Shown: positions 30,916 through 35,801 of the stretch, piece after piece
Position numbering within the stretch: the stretch's first letter is position 1
Layout of the letters: each line of letters begins with the position of its first letter
Source of the DNA: CAZPRQ01 sp964589415
GTDB lineage: Bacteria > Patescibacteriota > Doudnabacteria > UBA920
Direction of reading: 5' to 3'
NCBI GenBank assembly: GCA_964589415.1
Contig: CAZPRQ010000005.1
Span: 1 to 35,801 of the forward strand
DNA: 35,801 nucleotides
The notes under the pieces: generated by a model
Told to the model about the DNA's origin: nothing
The model's database searches: none
The model's input: the letters and a program-made list of their open reading frames with translations, nothing else
Program-made: the position numbers and the translations under genes

Positions 30916-31137
30916 CTACTTGCAAACAATTTTCACATTTGTTCTGCCCCCGTATATGGGCATGGCAAGTTGTCTGAAAACTGATTCCTGCTCAGTTGGA
31001 CAGTATATTTCCACAGCCCTGTCAGGATTTTCATTCACAGCCTTTCTGGCTGCCCCGAACTTTTTGTGAAGTGGTTCGCCATTTTGACAATGGCAATATA
31101 CGACGCCGCTCATAACTTGAACCAGCTCGTCGGGCAT
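30916..31137 (-). CDS. Small cysteine-containing hypothetical protein
   Basis: A 73-residue protein from ATG 31137 (MPDELVQVMSG), chosen because AAGGAGG at 31145-31151 lies 7 nt upstream. A longer frame to 31164 ignores that site. It contains CHC at ~15-17, a single C near 50 and a C just before the C-terminal lysine, so metal or disulfide chemistry is possible. Other features: a basic helix HKKFGAARKAVNENPDRAVEIY and an ending GGRTNVKIVCK. No known family. It is preceded by an unusual leader RNA and has its own terminator. Confidence 0.65.
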   Translation of the reverse strand: MPDELVQVMSGVVYCHCQNGEPLHKKFGAARKAVNENPDRAVEIYCPTEQESVFRQLAMPIYGGRTNVKIVCK

Positions 31138-31276
31138 ATAAAAACCTCCTTGGAAAGTATGCAAAAAAATAGCTCCGACTAATGTCGGAGCGAAAAATAA
31201 GAAACTATAACTGGTCCCGCTTGTCGGGCTTTGGTCAATGCTGTAAAAATGTCAGAACTATATGTTTGCATACCTT
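31138..31276 (-). promoter_or_regulatory. Candidate cis-regulatory leader RNA of the 31137 gene
   Basis: On the minus strand AAGGTATGCAAA (31265-31276) is complementary to TTTGCATACTTT (31154-31165), a 12-bp closing stem with one G-U pair. Inside lie CCCG-ACAA-CGGG-type and GCTCCGAC/GTCGGAGC (31172-31191) hairpins. The second is followed by TATTTTTTT, a terminator shape. The 3' strand of the long stem uses the last bases of that T-run and ends 3 bases before the AAGGAGG site. A choice between the closing stem and the terminator could set expression. Confidence 0.55.
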
Positions 31277-31283
31277 GTTTTTA

Positions 31284-31312
31284 AGTTTACTCTTGCAACA
31301 AATACCTGTCAA
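31284..31312 (-). promoter_or_regulatory. Promoter of the leader at 31138-31276
   Basis: TTGACA (31307-31312) and TAAACT (31284-31289) have a 17-bp spacer on the minus strand. The start site would be near 31277, right at the 5' strand of the long stem. Confidence 0.65.
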
Positions 31313-31440
31313 AACTAAACAGGCTTATGGTTTTTTAAGTTTTCCATATACATATCCACATGTTGCGATAAAAGAAGTTACAGCAAGGTATGTTAACGCT
31401 ACAATCACATTTTTAAGCAAAACATAAGAGGAATGAGCCC

Positions 31441-31470
31441 TTGACAAAAAGGATAAAAAATCACTATATT
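31441..31470 (+). promoter_or_regulatory. Promoter of the WG-repeat gene
   Basis: TTGACA (31441-31446), an 18-bp spacer and TATATT (31465-31470). The ~95-nt leader contains a TCCTCA/TGAGGA hairpin before the purine-rich ribosome-binding site. Confidence 0.75.
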
Positions 31471-31570
31471 TAGAGGTAAAACTTGTGGGTGGTAACTAGT
31501 TTATTTTGTAAATCTCTTACTCCTCATAAGCTCGGAAGTATTGGGTACTGAGGAAATAAAGGGGGGAAGA

Positions 31571-32500
31571 ATGAAAAAAGAAGAGTTCAAACGCGCAGTC
31601 CTAATCGCAAATGCAATTCTCACATTTTGGCTAATAGAGTACGTTGCCAAAAAGGCCGAACCCGCCAATCCAGGCCTGGTACGCCGAATGGTTTTCACGC
31701 TACTCTGCCTACTTGTAACATTGATAATTATCAATATTGAGAGTTTTCTTTTTCATGTCGGTATAGGCTTTCGCGATCGTCGGCGCTGGAAGAAAGTGGA
31801 GAAGGTCTATGGCTACCGGCGAAGTTTCTGCCAAGATCCACCGGCTGATGGACTTCTGGTGGTCAATAAAGACGGCAAGATGTTCCATGTTCGCTTTAAG
31901 GATGCAACACCTCTCTATCTGCAAAAATACAAATATGCAGATAAATTTTACGAGGGTTTGGCAGTCGTCAGCGACGGCGACGAAAATTGGCTACCGACAA
32001 GCGCGCACCACATAAAGCCGGACGGCCAGCCCGCCTACAACCAACGCTTCCCAAAAGTAAGCAAGTTTCACGAAGGACTTGCAATCGTAACTGAGCGAGT
32101 TGCGGACGATGTATACCACCCACTCCGTCATTTTTTCATTACACCGGACGGCCAGAGAGCATACCCCGAAGTCTACCATAGAGCGAACGAATTTCGCGAA
32201 GGCTTGGCCATGGTAGATAACGGAGAATGGAACGGAGCATTTCATATCCGCAGGGACGGCTCCCGTGCCTACGAGCATTCCTACTTTAGCGCAGGGGACT
32301 TTTCCGAAGGACTGGCGTTGGTGCGCGAGAAGTGCAGGGATAACTCACACGATGTTATGTACCATATTCGCCCAGACGGTACTCCGGCCTACCCACAACG
32401 CTTTTACCAAGTGGGTCCGTTTAAGGAGGGAACAGCCCAAGCTTGGCAAACCCAAGGCAGCCAGCCGTTCCTAATTCGTCCCGACGGCACACTTATTTGA
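31571..32500 (+). CDS. Membrane-anchored WG-repeat-like protein
   Basis: A 309-residue protein from ATG 31571 (MKKEEFKRAV), preceded by a G-rich AGGGGGGAA site at 31559-31567. Two membrane segments lie at ~8-25 and ~38-62. From ~122 on, five copies of a ~40-residue unit occur, each with F-x-E-G-(L/T)-A (F127, F167, F208, F244 and F284 regions) and most with an R/K-P/R-D-G-x-x-A-Y. This matches the WG/beta-repeat family, although the WG dipeptide itself is absent and the family normally has YGFIDKTG units. Such repeats usually form beta-propeller-like or solenoid surfaces outside the cell. The function is unknown. Confidence 0.75.
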   Translation: MKKEEFKRAVLIANAILTFWLIEYVAKKAEPANPGLVRRMVFTLLCLLVTLIIINIESFLFHVGIGFRDRRRWKKVEKVYGYRRSFCQDPPADGLLVVNKDGKMFHVRFKDATPLYLQKYKYADKFYEGLAVVSDGDENWLPTSAHHIKPDGQPAYNQRFPKVSKFHEGLAIVTERVADDVYHPLRHFFITPDGQRAYPEVYHRANEFREGLAMVDNGEWNGAFHIRRDGSRAYEHSYFSAGDFSEGLALVREKCRDNSHDVMYHIRPDGTPAYPQRFYQVGPFKEGTAQAWQTQGSQPFLIRPDGTLI

Positions 32501-32506
32501 AACTAC

Positions 32507-32540
32507 AAGGCTCCCTATGTGACAAGGGAGCCTTATTTTT
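32507..32540 (+). terminator. Terminator of the WG-repeat gene
   Basis: AAGGCTCCCT (32507-32516) pairs with AGGGAGCCTT (32525-32534), followed by ATTTTT. Confidence 0.9.
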
Positions 32541-32670
32541 ATACCTACCGAATATCTTTTCTTACAAATGTTACAGGTATTCCCAGCACCCAAACTGTCA
32601 ACAAATCAAACTTTTTTTGCAAACAAATAACCAGAAAGCACCCATTAACCCTTCTCTCAATACCGTAACA

Positions 32671-32697
32671 TTGCGGGAGCTTAAAAAGTGCTATAAT
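32671..32697 (+). promoter_or_regulatory. Possible promoter of the 32730 gene
   Basis: TATAAT at 32692-32697 is clear. The best -35 candidate is TTGCGG at 32671-32676 with a short 15-bp spacer. No Shine-Dalgarno site precedes the ATG. Confidence 0.5.
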
Positions 32698-32729
32698 AAT
32701 TCTAATACACAAGTAATAAAAAAAATATT

Positions 32730-32975
32730 ATGCCAGAACCATTGGAATACAATGAAGAAAGAGGCTCGTATGAGGCTCATTTGTCAGCAATGAAAACCAG
32801 GGTCAATAGCGCTAAAGAAGATTATAACCGGGCGGTGGAAAAAGGACTTCCAGCCCAAATTGAAACCACAAAACAAGCCTGGGAAGCGCGCCAGCAAGAA
32901 TATGAAAACTTCATGAAAGGAAACCCGGGCGAAAATATGGTCGAGAAGGAAAATACGGAACAAACAATACATTAG
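32730..32975 (+). CDS. Small coiled-coil hypothetical protein
   Basis: An 81-residue acidic, helical protein with heptad-like charged repeats from ~15 to 65 (MKTRVNSAKEDYNRAVEKG... KQAWEARQQEYENFMKG). No domain is recognised. Unlike its neighbours it has no Shine-Dalgarno site and an AT-rich leader, so it resembles the housekeeping class in expression signals. It is followed at once by a strong terminator. Confidence 0.6.
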   Translation: MPEPLEYNEERGSYEAHLSAMKTRVNSAKEDYNRAVEKGLPAQIETTKQAWEARQQEYENFMKGNPGENMVEKENTEQTIH

Positions 32976-32989
32976 GCAAAATAGGCTTA

Positions 32990-33013
32990 AAGCCCCTAAC
33001 TTAGGGGCTTTTT
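32990..33013 (+). terminator. Terminator of the 32730 gene
   Basis: AAGCCCCTAA (32990-32999) and TTAGGGGCTT (33001-33010) form a perfect 10-bp stem with a single-base centre, followed by T residues. Confidence 0.85.
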
Positions 33014-33015
33014 AT

Positions 33016-33234
33016 GTGAGTCCAAAAACTCTGCGATATGGTATTCCAGCCGAGCCTGCCTCGTCGGCAGGCAGACACATCCGACTTGTCTGCCGAAGCC
33101 TGTATATAAAGCATATTTTTGATGTAACTTTAGGCGAAAACGGAGAGCCGGGATCCAAAAAGAATACTGACTGGATCCCGGATAGACTTCGGGTGCACTC
33201 AGTCTTCCGGGATGACAGAGGTTTGTGGACTCAC
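33016..33234. mobile_element. MITE-like 219-bp element
   Basis: The ends GTGAGTCCAAAAACTCTG (33016-33033) and, reversed, GTGAGTCCACAAACCTCTG (33216-33234) are imperfect terminal inverted repeats. Inside, CCGGGATCC and GGATCCCGG form a 9-bp stem, and GCCTGCC/GGCAGGC-type pairs form another near 33055-33075. Short non-coding elements with CTGGATCCCGG and TCCGGGATGACAG strings are common in bacterial genomes. The open frame across it is not a gene. Confidence 0.55.
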
Positions 33235-33243
33235 GTCTTTTTT

Positions 33244-33272
33244 TTGACTATGCCAACAAATTATGATATAAA
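33244..33272 (+). promoter_or_regulatory. Promoter of the 33405 gene
   Basis: TTGACT (33244-33249) and TATAAA (33267-33272) with a 17-bp spacer, immediately outside the MITE-like element. Confidence 0.7.
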
Positions 33273-33329
33273 TTTATGTTAAGCTGCGCTCTTTCAGAGG
33301 AGCAAATGCTTAAAGTTTTTCTATCGTAA

Positions 33330-33371
33330 AGGCAATTTATTAGAATTGGCAAATGCGCCAAGGACAATTGC
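33330..33371 (+). promoter_or_regulatory. Nested leader hairpin of the 33405 gene
   Basis: GGCAATT pairs with AATTGCC across ~40 nt, and inside TTGGC pairs with GCCAA. It lies ~25 nt upstream of the GAGGAGG site (33394-33400). Confidence 0.55.
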
Positions 33372-33404
33372 CAAACAACCTAACACAAAACCTGAGGAGG
33401 ATAG

Positions 33405-33857
33405 ATGAGAAAGTCTATAGTAGATCTGTTTGGATGGTTTCTTGGCGGGATTGGCTTAGGCATTCTGGGTCTAATTTTTGGCGCCGGTGAAAGCCGAACC
33501 GGCCGGTATTCCGGGGTAGAACCCCAGGGCTGTTGGTTAATCGCCTTTGGCCTGGGCATTTACACCTTCTGGTGGATGCGGAGGCGGGCGCAAGAAGCCG
33601 GATTGATTTATAGGCTCATCCGGATAGTTGTTATGCTACTACCGCTTGCCGCCATGTCAACGCTCGCAACCGGCATGGTGGACCGCACTATCGACTACGG
33701 CCCCGACACTTCCCTACCACTACAAAAACAGGCGCTTTTAGCGTCAACAGTCTATGTGTTCTGGGTGGTTGGACTGGTATTCTCTACGGTTATGCTATAT
33801 GCCGTTGCTTTCACAAGCATAGTCTGGCGACTTCTATTCCCCCGCACCCCCGCGTAA
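33405..33857 (+). CDS. Four-helix membrane protein, unknown function
   Basis: A 150-residue protein with four predicted membrane helices, at about 8-28 (GWFLGGIGLGILGLIFGAG), 43-57, 68-86 and 103-145 (the last may be two). Charged loops are Arg-rich (MRRRAQEAG). No family recognised. ATG 33405 has GAGGAGG 4 nt upstream. It is a stand-alone gene with promoter, structured leader and terminator, more GC-rich than the ribosomal genes. Confidence 0.7.
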   Translation: MRKSIVDLFGWFLGGIGLGILGLIFGAGESRTGRYSGVEPQGCWLIAFGLGIYTFWWMRRRAQEAGLIYRLIRIVVMLLPLAAMSTLATGMVDRTIDYGPDTSLPLQKQALLASTVYVFWVVGLVFSTVMLYAVAFTSIVWRLLFPRTPA

Positions 33858-33893
33858 CACTTTCGTGAAGTCGCATACCATTACCGACTTCCA

Positions 33894-33927
33894 CCCTTCC
33901 AAGACGTTTCGTCTTGGAAGGGTTTTT
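33894..33927 (+). terminator. Terminator of the 33405 gene
   Basis: CCCTTCCAAGAC (33894-33905) pairs with GTCTTGGAAGGG (33911-33922), followed by five T residues. Confidence 0.92.
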
Positions 33928-33937
33928 ATTTTAATGC

Positions 33938-33978
33938 AACAAAGGTCATCTTTGCGCAGGGCAAAGATGACCTTTGTT
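33938..33978. repeat. Perfect 18-bp hairpin, related to the one at 35185-35223
   Basis: AACAAAGGTCATCTTTGC (33938-33955) and its exact complement (33961-33978) are separated by GCAGG. The same sequence with one transition (GATCATC) recurs on the far side of the gene at 34110-34889. Confidence 0.85.
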
Positions 33979-33989
33979 AAAAAATCGCA

Positions 33990-34027
33990 TAAAAAAAGCG
34001 CCGCAGGTATAAAAACCGTACGGCGCT
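33990..34027 (-). terminator. Terminator of the 34889 gene
   Basis: On the minus strand AGCGCCG and CGGCGCT arms enclose a partly paired T-rich loop and are followed by seven T residues. It lies ~80 nt past the stop codon at 34110. Confidence 0.8.
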
Positions 34028-34109
34028 CGAGTAACTACCTTGAATCGCTAAAGAGCGATCTAGCCCACCAGATTGCCCGGCAGGTGCGACATGGATTTTA
34101 GCCTAAACA

Positions 34110-34889
34110 CTAACCTTGCACTCCGAATAGAATATCACGCGTGCTCTTCCCCAGCGACCGCAGTCGCTGGAAATCGAGCTTTTCAGGAATGGGAATTTCC
34201 TTGGCATACGTTCGTCTCCAATCACCGGCGGCTTCGTACGCTTTGATAGGCCGCGCAAACTTGTCAAGGAAAATCACCTCGGAGGATTCGGATCCTCCGA
34301 GACGAGCGACCGCGCCCGCGGGCGGGACAACCCGCGTCGTCCCCTTGGAGAAATATACGTATTCCGGTCGCGACACGTTTCGCTGCGTGAAGCATAGCCG
34401 ACGCGCTTCCCAAAGCCCCAAACGCTTTATCCGCGCACGCTTTCGCGCATTGCCATTTTCATACTTCTCGAACAACCGGAGGGGAATGAGATCAGCCGGG
34501 CAAGGTTTGACGATATACTTCGCCTCTTGCCCTTCCACGATATCTCCAAAACTCATCTTGAAGTAAATACGCTTTCTAAGGAAAGCTTCAACAACTCCCA
34601 GCGGGCCGATCCCACTAAAATTGGCAGCTTCACCACCGTGGAATCCGGAAGGGTTCCAACCACCAGGGCATTTATATCCTGATTGGTGGACCCTGCCCTT
34701 TTTGCAGCATAGTGCCAAGGTATTAGTAACCGTCCTGAAACGCGCGCCTGAAACCTGGTCTTCCCAGATGTCCACGTAGTGGCGTAGCCCGAAGGCTACC
34801 ATGTTTTCTACGCCAACAACTCCGCGCTCACAGTCCACAAGCAAGAGATTATATTTACTTGCTTGCTCCTTTTTTTCTTCTCTAGACAT
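34110..34889 (-). CDS. Hypothetical protein, unknown family
   Basis: A 259-residue soluble protein from ATG 34889 (MSREEKKEQASKYNLLLVD), selected because GGGAGGAG at 34896-34903 lies 6 nt upstream. A further ATG at 34910 overlaps that site. I see no known domain. Notable are a CC near 60, KCPGGWNPSGFHGG near 70-83 (Gly/Pro/Cys-rich loop), a basic patch NGNARKRARIKRLGLWEARRL near 145-165, and a C-terminal KLDFQRLRSLGKSTRDILFG. There is no signal peptide or membrane segment. The codon and base makeup is richer in GC than the ribosomal cluster. It is flanked by the paired hairpin repeats at 33938 and 35185. Confidence 0.65.
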   Translation of the reverse strand: MSREEKKEQASKYNLLLVDCERGVVGVENMVAFGLRHYVDIWEDQVSGARFRTVTNTLALCCKKGRVHQSGYKCPGGWNPSGFHGGEAANFSGIGPLGVVEAFLRKRIYFKMSFGDIVEGQEAKYIVKPCPADLIPLRLFEKYENGNARKRARIKRLGLWEARRLCFTQRNVSRPEYVYFSKGTTRVVPPAGAVARLGGSESSEVIFLDKFARPIKAYEAAGDWRRTYAKEIPIPEKLDFQRLRSLGKSTRDILFGVQG

Positions 34890-34949
34890 AACACGCTCCT
34901 CCCTTGCCACTCACCAAGCGCCAACCAGTACTAAGTGATTATGGGCTTA

Positions 34950-34996
34950 CAGGGCGCAAGTTAATTTCTTGACATAAAAAATCAACTTTCGCCCTG
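34950..34996 (-). promoter_or_regulatory. Long hairpin upstream of the 34889 gene
   Basis: CAGGGCG pairs with CGCCCTG, AAGTT with AACTT and ATTT with AAAT, separated by single mismatches, around an ~11-nt loop. It lies ~50 nt upstream of the ribosome-binding site. Leader hairpins occur before several accessory genes here. Confidence 0.6.
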
Positions 34997-35167
34997 CAAA
35001 ATTAAGGGAGATACACATAAATCTTTTTATAATTTTAAAATGCAGTCAAAATTAAGATTATTATAAAGAACAATCATAATTTTAAGACTAAATATAGCAT
35101 ATTTTATTAATCATGTCAAGTTATAATAATGAAAAGTCGCTTTATTAAGCGAAATTAATAAGTCTGT

Positions 35168-35223
35168 AACAAAGATCATCTATGACAAAGATCATCTTTG
35201 CACTGAGCAAAGATGATCTTTGT
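35168..35223. repeat. Perfect 17-bp hairpin plus an extra half-copy
   Basis: ACAAAGATCATCTTTGC (35185-35201) and its complement (35207-35223) surround ACTGA. A further AACAAAGATCATCT copy precedes it at 35168-35181. It is a sister of the hairpin at 33938-33978. Confidence 0.85.
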
Positions 35224-35225
35224 TA

Positions 35226-35510
35226 ATAGCATGGAACTTGGCGCGCCATGAACCCGAGTCAGCGAGTGGTTCATGGTCGGGATGCCCCAGTAGCAGGCCT
35301 TTGGCTCGCTACGGGGTAAACTGGGAAGTTTCCAATCAACCTATAATTACTGGATGATATCGGGCTGCTGTAAATTCTTTCTCCCCCAAACTCACCACCA
35401 TTTTAAAGGCTCATGGTACCGGTGAGTTTTCCTGTCGAAAGCCGGCCGCATCTAAAACGTGCCGTTTAGGCACGTTTTATCTGTCGGCTTCAATTCCCAC
35501 CTATATTAAC
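35226..35510. ncRNA. Candidate structured non-coding RNA or element
   Basis: About 285 bp without an open frame but with many stems: CCATGAACC/GGTTCATGG (35246-35276), CCCC-GTAGC/GCTAC-GGGG (35285-35316), AAACTCACC/GGTGAGTTT (35388-35429, with inner ACCAT/ATGGT), AAAACGTGCC/GGCACGTTTT (35454-35478), and GAAAGCCG (35437-35444) with CGGCTTC (35485-35491). CTGTCG occurs twice. I cannot match it to tmRNA, RNase P RNA, SRP RNA or a known riboswitch, and cannot fix the strand. It could also be a mobile-element relic. Confidence 0.4.
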
Positions 35511-35553
35511 GACCACAAAAAAACATCACTTAAAGTGATGTTTTTTTGTGGTC
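35511..35553 (-). terminator. Perfect 21-bp hairpin terminator behind the tRNA locus
   Basis: GACCAC, seven A, CATCACTT (35511-35531) pairs exactly with AAGTGATG, seven T, GTGGTC (35533-35553) around one base. On the minus strand the CATCACTT/AAGTGATG stem with seven T residues is a normal intrinsic terminator. The outer GACCAC arm is complementary to the ACCA tail of the tRNA, so terminator and tRNA 3' end overlap. Confidence 0.8.
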
Positions 35554-35750
35554 GGGGTACTGGGAATTGAACCCAGTCTACGCCCACCCTTCACCCCGTT
35601 AAATATTAATTTGCCCTTGGTCGGGATGCTGGGAATCGAACCCAGACTACATCCACCCCATGGACGCGTACTACCACTATACTACATCCCGTACATGGGC
35701 AAATATTTAACGGGGCAAGTGGGCGCGTACTACCGGTATACTATACCCCG
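35549..35750 (-). tRNA. Interrupted tRNA, probably tRNA-Pro(UGG), hosting a second tRNA in its anticodon loop
   Basis: The 5' half (35750-35718) has acceptor strand CGGGGTA, D-arm GTAT/GTAC and anticodon strand CGCCC followed by ACT(T). The 3' half (35589-35549) has GGGT, anticodon strand GGGCG, T-arm CTGGG-TTCAATT-CCCAG, acceptor strand TACCCCG, A73 and an encoded CCA. All stems pair when the halves are joined. Joining ACT with GGGT gives a 7-base loop with anticodon TGG but C33 instead of T33, and an extra T would give an 8-base loop. C1-G72 and A73 fit proline identity. The ~128-nt insert contains a whole tRNA-Pro and is closed by a perfect 14-bp stem. It is too small for a group I intron. 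It may be a split-like tRNA or a pseudogene. Confidence 0.6.
35618..35691 (-). tRNA. tRNA-Pro(GGG), complete, nested inside the other tRNA
   Basis: A complete cloverleaf with encoded CCA: acceptor CGGGATG/CATCCCG, T8 A9, D-arm GTAT/GTAC with a short 7-base loop AGTGGTA, anticodon stem CGTCC/GGATG, loop ATGGGGT giving anticodon GGG with T33 and G37, a 4-base variable loop and T-arm CTGGG-TTCGATT-CCCAG. C1-G72 and A73 agree with proline identity. The flanking TGCCC and GGGCA arms extend the long stem of the host tRNA, so the nested tRNA would stand on top of it. Its sequence is closely similar to the host tRNA. Confidence 0.9.
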
Positions 35751-35801
35751 AAATAATATAATTTACTACATTTTATTAGCCTATCTATTATACAAAATTA
35801 T
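35751..35801 (-). promoter_or_regulatory. AT-rich upstream region of the tRNA locus
   Basis: On the minus strand TATAAT- and TATATT-like boxes occur within 45 bp of the tRNA 5' end, but the window ends here and no -35/-10 pair is decisive. Confidence 0.3.

Noticed and set aside
31182..31427. An 81-codon plus-strand frame
   Set aside because: It begins inside the terminator-like hairpin of the opposite leader, overlaps its promoter and has no ribosome-binding site of its own.
33016..33282. An 88-codon open frame
   Set aside because: It runs through the MITE-like element, and its residues derive from the element's palindromes (WIPDRLRV, FRDDRG). It has no ribosome-binding site.
33865..34101. 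A 78-codon open frame after the membrane-protein gene
   Set aside because: It crosses two terminators and a perfect hairpin repeat, and lacks a start signal.
35226..35510. tmRNA or RNase P RNA
   Set aside because: TTTCGACAGG on the minus strand resembles the tmRNA start, but no T-arm/CCA end and no plausible tag follow. Conserved RNase P core strings such as GAGGAAAGTCC are missing.
35549..35600. A D-armless tRNA made of the 3' half alone (CGGGGT at 35592-35597 pairing with ACCCCG)
   Set aside because: Pairing is possible but would ignore the perfect match of the anticodon and acceptor strands to the 5' half at 35718-35750. Kept only as an alternative.
35590..35717. Group I or II intron in the tRNA
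   Set aside because: The insert is only ~128 nt and 74 of these form a tRNA, leaving no room for a catalytic core.

Overview
The window reads as chromosomal DNA of a Candidate Phyla Radiation (Patescibacteria) bacterium, most likely Parcubacteria-like. This is inferred, not proven. The evidence is a complete S10-spc ribosomal protein run ending at secY with no gene for uL30 between rpsE and rplO (absence of uL30 is a known CPR trait), small AT-rich non-coding spacers, a CPR-style VirD4/TraG ATPase, a PaaX/Cas2-like protein, a DUF3048 protein, and mostly Shine-Dalgarno-free housekeeping genes. UGA and the other stops behave normally.

Layout. (1) 1-2907: a five-gene minus-strand cassette (tandem GtrA-like membrane protein, three helical or unknown proteins, and a small His/Gly-rich protein with a twin-arginine-like motif) bracketed by 120-bp inverted repeats. 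(2) 3018-8746: VirD4/TraG-like ATPase, an unknown acidic protein, a zincin metalloprotease, two CYTH proteins, a PaaX/Cas2-like protein and a dCTP deaminase-like protein, with two copies of a perfect palindrome placed directly behind stop codons. (3) 8889-20584, minus strand: rpsJ-rplC-rplD-rplW-rplB-rpsS-rplV-rpsC-rplP-rpmC-rpsQ-rplN-rplX-rplE-rpsN-rpsH-rplF-rplR-rpsE-rplO-secY, with a consensus promoter before rpsJ and a second before rplC. (4) 20767-24537: a small basic protein with its own promoter and long leader hairpin, tuf with a ~210-nt leader, two tandem secreted paralogues whose strong intrinsic terminators lie before their stop codons, and a Phd-like protein. (5) 24775-28321: the str operon rpsL-rpsG-fusA with a ~260-nt structured leader. 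(6) 28408-30573: site-2 protease homologue, zinc-type bL28, DUF3048 protein. (7) 30774-34889: scattered single accessory genes, each with promoter, leader hairpin, strong Shine-Dalgarno and terminator. (8) 34890-35801: no protein gene, but repeats, a candidate structured RNA and a remarkable tRNA locus.

The main working genes form the translation core (ribosomal proteins, EF-Tu, EF-G, SecY). The accessory genes differ systematically: the housekeeping genes other than tuf mostly lack Shine-Dalgarno sites, while the isolated accessory genes carry near-perfect ones plus leader hairpins, suggesting a separate expression class or a different origin.

The most unusual object is at 35549-35750: a complete tRNA-Pro(GGG) gene sits inside the anticodon loop of a second, related tRNA (best read as tRNA-Pro(UGG)), with the insert closed by a perfect 14-bp stem. 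Also worth attention are the terminator-inside-ORF pair, a riboswitch-like leader at 31138-31312, and a family of perfect palindromes whose flanks differ yet remain self-complementary.
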